Below are positions 1 through 12,600 of a stretch of DNA of 60,000 nucleotides, in pieces (the first letter of the stretch is position 1; the number at the start of each line of letters is the position of its first letter). The translations under genes and the position numbers were made by a program. Under the pieces are notes generated by a model. The model worked only from the letters and a program-made list of their open reading frames with translations, was not told the DNA's origin and made no database searches. The stretch comes from Membranipora membranacea (taxonomy: Eukaryota > Bryozoa > Gymnolaemata > Cheilostomatida > Membraniporidae), in assembly GCA_914767715.1 (NCBI GenBank), contig OU612074.1:18650062-18710061 (forward strand). Direction: 5' to 3'.

Positions 1-1738
1 AAAAAACGGTTGGTATCTTGATTTGTTTTGGCAAATGATATATAATACAATGTTTTGAATAGAATTAATAGGTCTGTTGAGTAAGTTGTATAAAGAATAA
101 ATTTTGTTGCATCATTTCTGGCTTGCTTGTTAGTTTCACCTAATTCATCTAATGATATAACATGATAACAATGAATACCAATGAGGATGTGTATCTCTGA
201 TAGCTGCATGTGTTGAGAAAATGACATCAGGTCATCACACCTAATATTTCCTTTGGATGGTTCTCAAGTTACATCTATTAAAAAATGCTCTATCGATCAG
301 ATAGAGCATTTATATGCGCTATATCTCAGTCATACACACCTGGTATCGCTCCGAATGGATGATTAGAGGTTTCTCCCTGGGTGTGACTTTTTTACTCTCT
401 ACAAACATATCTTGGTGTCTTCTCGGCACCGGCACCATTTTGAGAACTGTAGAAGACCTGAGAAAGCACAGCAGAAATGATTGTCAGAGTTAAAAAACAT
501 GTCAGGTTGTTACTCTCGCAGGCTGAACTGAATATGAACTATGAACTGATATTGTGAGTAAATTGTGATCTTAGCTGCTGCAACTGCCATTAATTTGAAC
601 AAACGCCAGGAAAGGTCCAATGTCTCGTTAGTATAGATATGATTTTATTTGTATTTTTCATTTTGTGCGAACACTAACAGGCAAACGCAGTCTAAGTATT
701 TCTTGATCAAGTACATCCTCTTTTATGAGTAAAAGTGTAATTTTATCGTTGATCAATATAGACACCTGGTTAGGTATAACACGACCTACACTCTAACAAT
801 GAATATATAAACAAAAACATCCTTGACCTTTTGTATAATTTGGTGGTGGGAGCTGAGAGACCACCTCTATTGAATGCTATGACAATGATTGAGATTGAGT
901 TTGGAAACTTCAAACAACACAAATTGAATGAAACCACATAGTGGGCAAGAGAAAATTACATTACATTCAACATTCAGGGGTAGGTAATGGCTCAAAAAAT
1001 GATTAATGTTCATTTTATTTTATCTTTTTTGTTGCCGGCACTAAATTTCTCATATCAACTCGGAAAAGTTAAATCATTGGCATTGCGAGCTAGCCTTTTG
1101 CCAAACCGAACAGAGCCAACACATAGACCAAAGAATGAAAGTCGTGTTAAAGTGTTGAATATTACAACTTACTTAAAATATTGTGGTTGGAATGGTAAAG
1201 GAGGATCCGATGCATTAACTGATTGTGCCATCGACATTCCAGATTTAGTTCGCATTGAGTTAGCCATCTGTCGTATCTAAATGGAACAAACAACACATGA
1301 AACGACTGTGATAGATCACACCACATAAATGAAGAATAGGGATAAAAAGTGCTATGGAGGGCTTTGTATGGTTATATTATTATTGCACTTTTTTATTAAG
1401 AGATTTTCATATATAAGTATATTATACACAAACAATATTCGTTATTGGGCCCATTGTACAGAGGAAGTGTAGGGCAAAAGGTACAACCTGTATTGACAAG
1501 CCTTGTTAGGTGGGGGAACAAAGCTTACCTACTCCTGCGAGCGGGCTACCGCCCCCCCCCCCCCAACCGAACAAAGCTTGTTAAGAGGCAAAGCAATCTG
1601 GTGTGTCCATAACAGTCAATCAACATATGTAAGCTTAGCAAATTAATCTCAAATAAACATTCCCCGTTATGGATCCACCAGTTGCCCTAACCATGTCAAA
1701 TGTCACATTAGGGAATGAAGTTATCTCAGAGCAGAAGG
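1..1738. other. Intergenic stretch, no firm gene
   Basis: No convincing gene is seen. The stretch contains a small hairpin at 287-309 (TGCTCTAT, loop, ATAGAGCA), a 13-C run at 1552-1564, and a 97-codon open frame at 987-1280 (+). That frame starts with a hydrophobic, signal-like N-terminus, but I recognise no family in it and see no supporting splice structure. Confidence 0.5.
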
Positions 1739-2111
1739 TCAGTTGGTATCATATGATCCATCTATAATAAAGCCACTTACAGATGGGGGAAGTAGAGATT
1801 TGTGGCTCTTTCTTTCTATCCTTATCCTGCCAAAATCTATTTGTTCTTCATCACCAACATCAGGTAATAAAGAGTCCAAAGTAGCAGGCATACTCCCAGC
1901 TGTCACTGTGTGATTGTATCTGATTGTGCTGTCAACACTCTTAGCAGAAGGAAAACTGCTTCTGCTACTTCTGTGTCTGAAGGACTGAGACTGTGTAGGA
2001 GTTGTGTCACTGAATTCTGGAAGCTTAGCACTTGTTGTTGAGTGGATGTTGGGAAGAGCTTGGAGGTTAGGCCTCTGAGCCATCTTCATAGGTTCCATAG
2101 TACCCTGGAAG
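1739..2111 (-). CDS. Possible terminal exon of unknown minus-strand gene
   Basis: On the minus strand a frame of about 120 codons stays open from a plausible splice acceptor (polypyrimidine CACCCTTCCAG, exon starting near 2111) to a TGA at 1739-1741. The encoded segment is rich in Ser, Thr, Arg and Pro and ends in a mixed charged and hydrophobic tail (KSLLPPSVSGFIIDGSYDTN). I do not recognise it. Composition is more protein-like than chance frames nearby, but no partner exon was found between here and the CDK11 5' end. It could be the last exon of a short divergent gene, a pseudogene or a chance frame. Confidence 0.22.
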
Positions 2112-2610
2112 GGTGCCAATATTTGCTGAAGTATGGCAAGTTGAGGCAAAACTCAGTCCTCCAGTGCTATTCTATCTTTGCCCTCATATTCTCACTTTGC
2201 AGATCAATGCAGGTGCTCTTTATCTGTTGCTAGGTAACAAACAGGAAACAGCTGCTACTAGGTCAAGGGTGATATATGATAACCAAAAGTTGTCTTCTCA
2301 TATATAACTCTTGGCCAATAAGAAGACAACTCTCAAATTCATTATTTTGTCCATTTTTGTTAAAAATGGGATGACTTGGCTCACTAACATGCTTATCATG
2401 GTCAAGGTCATACAGAAAAAGAAAAAAAGTGAAACGATTTCTATAATTTGCCTGAAGCAAGGACTCATTGCCTAAATACTATAAGAAAGAAGCCTTTTAC
2501 CATTTATTGAAGATACAAAAAGGGACACCAACTGTGCTGGATCTATAAGAATTCATACATAAGGTTTGAATGCCTCATCTCTTTGAAAACACCTTCCAAG
2601 GTTAGAAATT

Positions 2611-2718
2611 GTTATTGATTGGTCTATCTATCTATCCTCCATGACCATTATTATGAATTAGTTAGTAGGACTGCCAAATCTAATGGCAGTCCTAAGTACT
2701 AATGGATAGATCAATAAC
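2611..2718. repeat. Imperfect hairpin / foldback element
   Basis: The left arm begins GTTATTGATTGGTCTATC and the right arm ends GGATAGATCAATAAC. Inside them a second pair, AGGACTGCCA and TGGCAGTCCT (about 2667-2692), flanks a 6-base loop. Together they form a long interrupted stem of the MITE or foldback type. Confidence 0.6.
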
Positions 2719-2839
2719 TGGACTTTTAGTTTGAAAATTGCTTAACAATCAGTGGCATCTTGTTATCAGCTTGATGTTTTTGTCTCTTCTTCAAAAAAAT
2801 TGTTTGCCTCATCTCAAATTTGTATCAAACTGTCTATGA

Positions 2840-3136
2840 CAAATAGCTGCTAAATCTACTAACTATTGTAATTTTGAAACTCGAAATCTGATCAAAGTTG
2901 ATGATAGCATAATTGTTTCTACATCTTCCGATGTCGTCGCCGATAATTATACACAAAATACTCAGGCAAGTTCTGTCCAAAGTTCTTTTGACTCTAAGTC
3001 TAGAGACCATGAAAGTTGGATCTACCTTCTCAACCATGAATTACCTTCAAACAACAAAAACACAATGGGGGGGGCTGATAAACATTGCCAGAGTCCCATG
3101 TTTTGGAGTAGACCTGTGATCCCACCTCATCCATAA
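2840..3136 (+). CDS. Possible exon or mobile-element fragment, unknown
   Basis: A plus-strand frame is open for 98 codons from just after a TGA (2837-2839) to TAA (3134-3136). It has no ATG near its start, so it would need a splice acceptor; the nearest AG (ACAAATAG, about 2845) lacks a good pyrimidine tract. The peptide is hydrophilic, with Ser/Asn/Asp-rich stretches and a motif reading RDHESWIYLLNHELP. No family is recognised. It could be the final exon of an upstream gene or a relic of a transposon. Confidence 0.18.
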   Translation, partial: QIAAKSTNYCNFETRNLIKVDDSIIVSTSSDVVADNYTQNTQASSVQSSFDSKSRDHESWIYLLNHELPSNNKNTMGGADKHCQSPMFWSRPVIPPHP

Positions 3137-3545
3137 CTTACAGAGTTGATAAAGTAATATTATGTTACTCATCTGTCTGCATTTATCAAAGCAGAGTAAA
3201 CATGCCTACTATAGCTTTCCGACAATGTAATTGTGAGGAAGTCTTATCCAAAGTCTAATTACATACATTACTTAGGCAAGACTCAAGATTGACCATTCTT
3301 AATTCTTGTTTCAGCTGTTCTAACTCATTGAACCGTCTGAACTTCTAACTTTATGATTGTATATACTAACTTTTAAAAAGCTGATAAATTTCTGAGGGAG
3401 CTAATGAGCCCACTTCAGTATCAAATTTGATCATCTTGTTTTTTGCAGAAGTTTCAAACTCAATGAATTATTCATAATTTGGTGTCAATGTAACGCAGAT
3501 ATACAGTATTTGTTTGCTTATTTTTTTCCGTAACATCTTTTGCAG

Positions 3546-3625
3546 GTTACATGAACTGAGCATTCCAATCTATAGGATATTCTAGATCTTACCAGTCCGT
3601 TGAAGCTCGTAACATAACAACAAAC
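3546..3625 (+). promoter_or_regulatory. Likely 5'UTR exon of CDK11 with minimal uORF
   Basis: A pyrimidine-rich tract ending TTTTGCAG (to 3545) looks like a splice acceptor just upstream of the CDK11 start codon, suggesting an upstream noncoding exon. The segment contains ATG AAC TGA at 3551-3559, a two-codon upstream frame that could lower initiation at the main ATG. The upstream exon and the promoter were not located. Confidence 0.35.
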
Positions 3626-6600
3626 ATGCCTGACAGTCCAACCGAAGCAGGAGAGTTGACTCCAAGCCCCAAAGCTACGAGAGCATATAAGTGAGTATCA
3701 TAGTATGATCATCCAATCTGTTCATATTACTATCTAGGTAGCATTGTGATCAGCCTGTGAAATAGCTTCTTGTATTTGAAATCTTGTGTAGTTAAATTAC
3801 TGGAAGGCGTTAGGTTGTTAGGCCTATGTGTGCCATCAATCCAGCTCCTTGATCACACTGAGTTTTAAGGGGACAATTAGATTAATACTAGATGCTCTAA
3901 GTTCCACCAGATAGTCTTATCACGGTATCATAAAGAGAGATAAAACGTTAAGGGAACAGATCATATTTTTATAAAGCTGTGCAGAAAGTGCAGTAGAATT
4001 AGGGAGATGCCCTTTCAAATCATGACCGCCAATAATTGGTACTGAGCAGACTATCAGCCAGGCTTGGCACAAAAGTTTTCCAAGGGATCCTGGGATATAA
4101 TAAAAGTGAAAAAAAAGTTACAACAACCTCACCCCCACCCAATGAAGATGCGATCTACGTATTCTTTGATATCAATCAACTTTATCATCAACATTATTCC
4201 AAATTATACAATATGGTATAATCTGTAGGCGTATAATAGTATCATGTCAAATCTTTCGTTTTAGTTGTATTGTTGATAAATCATTATTGTTTTTACAGGC
4301 CGTTTAATGTATTTAGTTGTATTATTGAAAATCAAATACTTTATTTTTAGTCGTATGGACACACAAGAAGATGATGCACTAAATATACAGCCTCCTCAAA
4401 CTCACATCAAGAAAGACAAATCCCATAAACACAAACATAAGAAGAAAGAACACCGCCGAGGTCAGTCAATATAACCATCTAATTATACAATTATTTATAA
4501 TACGTATTACGTTTTATAGTACGTATTAATCATTAGGCATAACTGATGTCTTTCAGCCTCTAACCAGCTTTCATCATAATATGAAAGATTGGCCTATCCT
4601 CTAGGAGGATAAAAATATTAGCTAGAGTTTAGTTTGTTTACTTTGGGTTGTTGTAATTTTAGCCAGCACTTTGTTTTGGCTTGCTCAAATCTAAATAAAT
4701 CTAAATAAAGTAGAAAGGGTGAGTAGATAGCAGGTAGCCTTAAATTCATCTATTTTTAAGCGCATGTGAATACTTTACTACATACCTAAATACTATATAT
4801 TTGGAGTACCTTCCCTCTATCTGTTACTGTTGAGCAGGTTCAAGCTATTTGCTAACCGGCAGTACCGCTGTCCCAACAATATAGTCACTACTATGTTTCA
4901 ATACAAATTTATGCTCATGATAAAATATAAAGAGACATCAGCTAGAGTTGTTTCCCCTTCCTACATTGAACAGACAACTCCATGACTTGCTTATCTTTTA
5001 TGTACTCCATATTTCATAACCTTACTTTGAGATTGTCTTGATTATCTAGAGCGGAAGAATATGAGTAAGCCTTACGGTTTGTTTCGCAACGGAGCAAATA
5101 TGCAGACCGCTCTTATTGATCTCACCAGAGAAGATTTTATTGGTAGAAACTTATTTGAATGTTTCACAGTTAATTGTTGATAATTAATATATCAGCTTTT
5201 GTTCATTGTGTTTCTTCTTTTCTTTCTTTTCTTATTTTGAAGACATCTGTCTTTTTCATACATAAAATCTCTTGTTCTTTCAAAGTGGTAGGCCTACCCT
5301 GTTCAGAACCAATGCACTCTAATTTAACAGCTTGTTGTTAAGAGCGTATGTATTGTTTTATAGAGCGAAGTCGAGAGCGAACAAGCTCCAAACCAGACGA
5401 AAGGGAAAGAAACCGAGACAGGCCGGTGAGAGAGGACAGGGGTGGAGAAAGGAGAGATGACAGGGGTGTACATAGGGATGTAGAGAGGAAGGGAGACAGA
5501 GCACCTGTAAGAGATGACAGGGGACGGCGTGATGACAGGTGAGATCCTGGTGCAATTAATTTATTTTGGATTAGAGTTACAAAAATTTCTTCAGCGGTCA
5601 CCACCATTTTACATGCCAATATGCCAGCAAGAAAAAACAAAAAATTCCATTTGGTATAAAGTTATTTTCTTCCAGTTTCAAAGACCTAGGCAGTAAAAAA
5701 AATGTGTAAAGGGAACGATTCCTAATGATGAAACATCTGGGGACATATTTTTCCAGTGTTACACGGGATGTAGAATTCATAATGCTTCCTTTTGATAATG
5801 GTGTATCACAACTCACAACCATAAGATGCTGCACATTCTTGAGTCCTCTTCTTATGGAAATATTTAAATAACCATGTTGTCGTTGTGATCGGAAGCTAAG
5901 TTGGGTATGGGGACGTGTGTTGAGAGGGATGGCCTTTTTGATCTAAAGTGATAGCTGTATCCAGCAGTAATTCCAAATTTCTCTATATTTGACCATCTCG
6001 AACAAAACTGATATCTGATATAATAAGCCTAATATAATAATATAATATAATAATACATGTTCATTCCCACATGAAATCTCATTGTAATCCAGAGTTCGAA
6101 GGGTTGAAAAGATTAAATGATAATATGTTATAGATATAACCAAGGAGTTACTCCTTGATATAACCAAACAAAAATAGTGAAATAGTAACTATCATCTTAC
6201 TGAATTGCAGACATAGAGAGGGAGGTTTCTCCCGATCAGACAGCCGGGGTGAGTTAAGAGACCCACCTCCTCGTGATCTTAGGGAGAACCTCAGCAGATC
6301 TAACAGAGGAGCTGACAGCCTAGATAGACCACCTAGAGATGACAGGTTTGTGTTCAATCAGCCCACCAGATGGTGAAGCCAGATATCCCAGGCAGCTTCA
6401 AGCCACAACTTGTTTTTTGTTGCCTTTTGTTGGAATAACCGTTTCATCCTAGCAAAGCAAGCATTTTCCTCGGTTGATTAATCAATAGTGAACTGCTTTA
6501 GATCAGCTGTCGATGCAGTATTAACGACTAAATGGTCAGACAGATTTTGGCTTATTGAATAAGCTTGTCCCCTCAAAAACCATCTACTTTGTTTTAACAG

Positions 6601-9600
6601 CCAATGTCATAACTTAGTGGCCGCCTTTTATAGGGCCATGTTGAACATAGAACCATAGAACAAATAATGCTGATAAGATGTGTTTTGTTTGCGGTCATTT
6701 GACGAAATTATCTCACTTACCGATCAACTACCAATTTCATAGGAGATTGGTTGGAAGGTATCTTGGTGTCATATGCCAGCAAACTAAGCATCTCATGAGC
6801 ATCAAGTGAGGACGTTTTACCCGTTGGCCAAATCTATATTTTTCCACTTCAATTTCAACCTGTTTTTTGTAGGAAATATTCTCCAAACACAAGTGGTTCA
6901 TATAGGGATAGGGGCCGTCCAGTATCCCCCCGACCGCCTACAGATGGGCGTGATCGGAGGCTTCGTCCAGAACAAGATGGTAAGTCATACATTAATGGAT
7001 ATATGAAGTATATATCATTATACATATCATACACATGTCAGAGTTGAAGTAGGACCAAAAAATTAAATAGAGTTGAAAGCACAAAGAGCTCCCTTAAATG
7101 CGACTGTTGACAACAGTCTATTCCAAGCATCCAGCCACAACCTCCTTACATCCGCTCACTTCTGAGTTGTCACCTATTGTGCAAACGTATTATGCTCATA
7201 GTTACTGGTCAAAGGTTTCTCACCAACGGATGTGTATTTGAGGACTATAGACTATTGTTAGGTATGACACTATGCTGTGACGCTGTGCTATGACACTGTG
7301 CTATGATCCTGAGATAGGAAGCAATGTTATGATTCCGAACTTTGACATAGTGTCATGTTGCAGTATCGTGATGCCGTGCTATGACCTAGTGCTATGACCT
7401 AGTGCTATGACCTAGTGCTATGACCTAGTGCTATGACGCAGTATCATCATAATGTTGTGCTATGACACTGTGTCATTATACCGCGCTGTAACACAGTGTT
7501 ACAACCCTTTAGGCGACTCATTATGACTTTCATATGACACTTTGTTATGACACAATGATATCTCCCTAATAGATAGCCGAGTAGGTCGTAGAGGATTGGC
7601 TACTACAGACAGGAGAGATGACTCCAGAAACAGAAGTAGGAGTCCTCTAGACAGAACGACAAACAGAGATAACAGGAAACAGGATATGACATCACGCAGT
7701 ACTGCAGGTTTGTATATTTCATATTAGGTCCCTTTTCCACGATGTTTAATATACAGCCACCTGACATCGTCTGCAAGAACTTAAAAGAGCAAAAGTTGTG
7801 GTATGTAGGGCTGTGCACATATAGCTGTGGTTGTTAAAACATTGGCTAGGCTGAATAGCCTTACCCAACTTACTTATTGGTATTGGTTAATCTCTGAGTG
7901 ATTTAAGTAAGTGGTAAGTAGTTATCAGCCATAATCTAATCTCGCAACCCATAAAATTTGAGTAGAAACATTGGAGACACTACCAATTTATGGGCCATCA
8001 TTCTAAGTATTGGGTTAGAAAAAGTCTAGTTTGGTAATACATAGATGTTGACACTTAATCAACAAACTTTCATCCTCCCATTCTTCTCTAAGATAAAGTC
8101 TTTCAATTAAGATAATTTTCTTAGAGTTTCCCTTTAATCCGTATTAAAACTGATTGTTGACTTTACAATAATATACTTGACAATATATTTTAGACTCCAC
8201 GTCACAAATGAAGAAGTCGTCCAGCCGATCTGAGCTGAAAAATTCATCTGAGAAGAAAAGCTCATCTGATAAGTCTGATGCGGCCTCATCCTCAAAAAAA
8301 CCAGAGGTAAGAAATTAGATAATACAGTTTAGTTTGTGAGATCTGAAGATGACACAATAAAAGAAAAACGACATATACTGGTATTGTATACTGCCCTAGA
8401 GGAGTATATTGGCTATGGTTTTAATTGGCTAGTTCGGAGGTGAATTAATGTTAGTCAGCACCATTGATATGAATTTATGGATCAGTGGTAAAATACATAG
8501 CTAGGCTATTTGTTGAGATATGCCATCAGTATATAACTTTAAGTCAGTTAACGGGTCAAGCTTAAAATCCGGTAGTGATATGCATTGATTGACGTCCCAG
8601 TAACAACCTTCAAAAACTTAGGCAAACTGTTGACAAAATTTTTCAAGGCTCAGCTATATAAAATTTCTCAACTTGTTGACCAATCAAAAACGCAACATGC
8701 AGTCCACCAACCATGCATAAATAACCATACAGTTGTTCCCTTATCCATATAATATATATCAGTGGCAAGCATCAATCTCAGCAATGAACTAGGTTTAGTT
8801 CATTGATCTCAGCTAGCTAAGGTGGAAGTTTATAACTACTGGTTATTGACTATTTACTGTCAGTCTGTTACTGTCTGTAATTAATGGCTGAGATGATATA
8901 TGTAGGGCGAGTTTGCTAATCATGGATCACCTACGATGATGTGGTGAAATCATAGTCATTATTCACAAATTTTGTCTATGATTTTTGTTTTGTCATGTTT
9001 ATGACTCCTATTGGAAAATATGCTTTGAAATAATTATGAATGTATTAGACAAAAAGATGTATAAGGATAGATCACTATGTATCTCAATATAGTGACAAAA
9101 TATTTTGTACCAACGAGGCACCACCAATTGTTCTCACTTTTCAAAACCATGCATCACATGAGCGAGCTTCAGTCACTGGCACAGCTGGCACAGACGCTCC
9201 CAGTGAGTCGCTGACTGACCCAGGTAGTGAACCCTCAACACTCTCATACTGAAGGCTGGCACTCTCCCTATTACCTACTCATATGTGTAAATATCAGGTG
9301 TAGTCTTCTGTTCTGTTTTCAGGTGGTAGAAGTGAGTGATGAAGAAGCAGAGGCAGAGTCAGAAGAGGAGGAGAGTGGTGATGAAGAGGAGAGTGGATCC
9401 GGTGAGGAGGAAGAATCTTCGTCTGGTGAAGAGGTAACTGGTTTATTTCTGGAGTATAAGAATAATTTTTGAGTAGATGTTATGCTGTTGCCAGTGATAT
9501 TGAGAAGGCTCTTTAGTGGATTCGCTAAATGAGCTGTTATGGTAGTGAATGTTAACCAATCACCAAATACAAATCAGGATCGGTTTCATTCACGACTAGG

Positions 9601-12600
9601 GGTATATCTAATAAGAGGGTTCCAGCCTTTATCTTATTGTAGAAATATGGCACAATAATGGTCACTCCTGTTTTGTTTGGTCTTATAATGTGTTTGATTT
9701 CATTTAGGAGGAGTCTGGCAGCGGAGAGGAAGAATCAGGTAGTGGGGAGGAGTCTGAAGAGGAAGAGGCGGGGTCAGAGGAAGAAGAGGCCGGCTCAGTG
9801 GAAAAGGAGGCGGAGTCTAGTGCATCTGCCAGCCAATCAGAGCAAGAGTCATCGCCTGAGAAACCAAGAAAGAAGAAATCAAAGAAACACAAGAAGAGGA
9901 GCAGAAAAGAAAGAGAAACTGAGAGGCAAAGTCACAAATCTAAGGTTTGTAAATCATGTACTTCTATGTGTTTCTATTGTTGAGAGATATACAGATTATC
10001 CCAACTGGTAGTATTGTTTCATACATAAATATAGTATCGTACACAAATATACATATATATATATATATGTATATTTGTGTACGATACTATATTTATGTAT
10101 TAGTATTGATTTAAACATATTGTGGTTTTGGCCCTGAGGAAATGAACTATTTTGAGTTGTGAATGTAAGCTTTAACTCAGAGGTAATTCGTAAGGGCGCG
10201 TCCTTCCGATCATCATCTTCATTGGCAAAAAAGGATGATTATCTGTCTATCACAGTTTGAGTCAGAGAGTGAAAGTGAGGCTGAGTCTGGAAACAAAGAG
10301 AATGGAGGTCACAGAGGCTCCGCCCCTCACTCCGCCTTACATTCGGACAGATCTGACCAATCAGATGTTGAGATGGCTCCCAGTCCTGAGATGTCTGACC
10401 CGCCCACTCCTCCTCCCAAACTACCCCCTTATCTACCAGCCCTTCAGGGGTGCAGGAGCGTAGACGACTTCACACATCTGAATAGGATAGAAGAAGGAAC
10501 TTATGGTGTGGTGTTCAGAGCTGAAGACAGAAAACAAAGTATGTCCTATTCTAATCGATCATCATCACATGAATAATAATGAAGTGAAGAAGAGGGTGTT
10601 TTCTACTTTATTACTCAATGAAGTCCAACCTGTGACAACCCATATTTGGTTTGAGAAGAACTTACTCATTTAGAAAGTTTTTCTCTCTCCCTTGCTTAAG
10701 GTGTGGTTCTCGATCCGCTGAACTCTAAGTGTGATGTCCTGTGACCAATGAACTGATTTAGTTCATTGCTGTGACCCACTGATGTTTTTATGGATCTGGT
10801 CAATACAGTAACAGGAGTTATGTTCCCCTTGACTGATTGGCTCAAATGTGCTAATTTTTTCCGCAACTTCGATTCATCTTTTACAATATTCCTCCTTACA
10901 GATTCTAACAAAGACACACAAGGAGTAGAATGCTGCACCTTGGCCATTCCATGTCTTGCCCAAAAAATATTCAAATTCATACCTAACACATAATATGAAG
11001 AATAAAAAGGTGTTATCAGCCTTATCATGGCGGTCTCAATATTTTTGTTGCTATTTTTTAGAACAAATTGTTGCATTGAAGAGATTGAAAATGGAGAAAG
11101 AGAAGGAAGGATTCCCCATAACATCATTACGAGAGATAAACACACTACTCAAAGTTCAGCACGAGAATATCGTCACAGTCAGGGTATGTGATAACTTTGC
11201 CTGAACATTAGTATAACTCACCCTCTAAGCTGTATGGCTTTGACAGGCCTTGACTCTCGCGTCTAGGCAACATTCTGAGCTTTTTAATTTTGAGATAAGA
11301 TATCCTTCAGTCAACGGTGAAGCCAATTGTTTCACATAACCATAATGAGGAGTCTTTAAAAAAACTCCAAGAATTCGAAATGAACTTAATTGAAACCCGA
11401 TTTGCAGCATCAGTTGCATGGCCTTATCACATTGCCAGTTTAAATGAGGAAGCGTAGCCTGAACACTTCTTCAATTAAAATTCTACATGGAGGTAAAACA
11501 TGCGTTGATTTTGATCAAATGGAATGGGGCCCGCCTAGATCAAGTTTGATTCAATATGCCTGCATTCTAGTTGCTCCCAATCTGCTGGTAACGTTAAAGT
11601 ACCAGTGGAGATGGGGCAACTCCAAAGCAGGCTAATGGACCAAACTTGATCCAGGGCCCACACGATCAGAGTCAACACATTGACTATATGTGATCAAGCG
11701 CAGGTTTGATGACATGCTGTAGAGTGTAGACCTTCTGATATTATTTTTTTGTAGGAGATTGTAGTAGGCAGTAATATGGATAAGATCTATGTAGTTATGG
11801 ATTTTGTTGAACATGATCTCAAAGCGCTCATGGAGTCTATGAAGAATCCATTTGCCATAGGTAGGTTTTTATATTCAGGTTTGAGATGCGGCTATATCAC
11901 TTATCTTGCTGCAATTTAAGAAAAAATTCTTAAATGATTGAGAGCAACATCCGACCAACTTAAACAACGCAAACATGAAGTGATTCATGACTGCCATTAA
12001 CAGACACAATCAACTCGTGCCAATGAAGTTGAAACTGATATTTATTTCTTTGCCCTGACAGTTTTTGAGTTATTTAGTTCATTTCTGAGACCGAAAACTT
12101 ATTGTTTGGAGGGTTCAACATAAATGATGAACAAATATCACAAGAAGTACCTCAGGCTTATTTTTGGTTACTTTCACCCTGATATGTTTGTAGGCGAAGT
12201 GAAGACGTTATTACTACAGTTACTGAAGGCTGTGGCTCACATGCACGATAACTGGATATTACATCGGGATCTCAAAACTAGTAATCTGTTACTCAGTCAT
12301 AAAGGAATCCTCAAGGTAATAAGGGATTATCATTAAGAAAATGTAGATATCATTGGATATTAGTCTGACTGTATTCAATGTATCTCTATCAGATCATTTG
12401 GCCTTGTACCTCAAGTACACCCACCCTCAATATTAGCAATATGATCCGAGTGGCCATATCAAATCCTTTTCTAAACACTAAGGCTGCGTGGTTTTTCTTT
12501 AAGCGATACCCATGCTAATCACACTGATCACATGACACAATGTGAGCATGTACACCCATCCTCTGATATACTATAGCCTGTATATCAGACCAAGGGGTTA

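Noticed and set aside
987-1280. 97-codon frame with signal-like start
   Set aside because: A hydrophobic N-terminus is followed by low-information sequence with no family, no cysteine pattern and no neighbours. Kept only as a remark under the intergenic entry.
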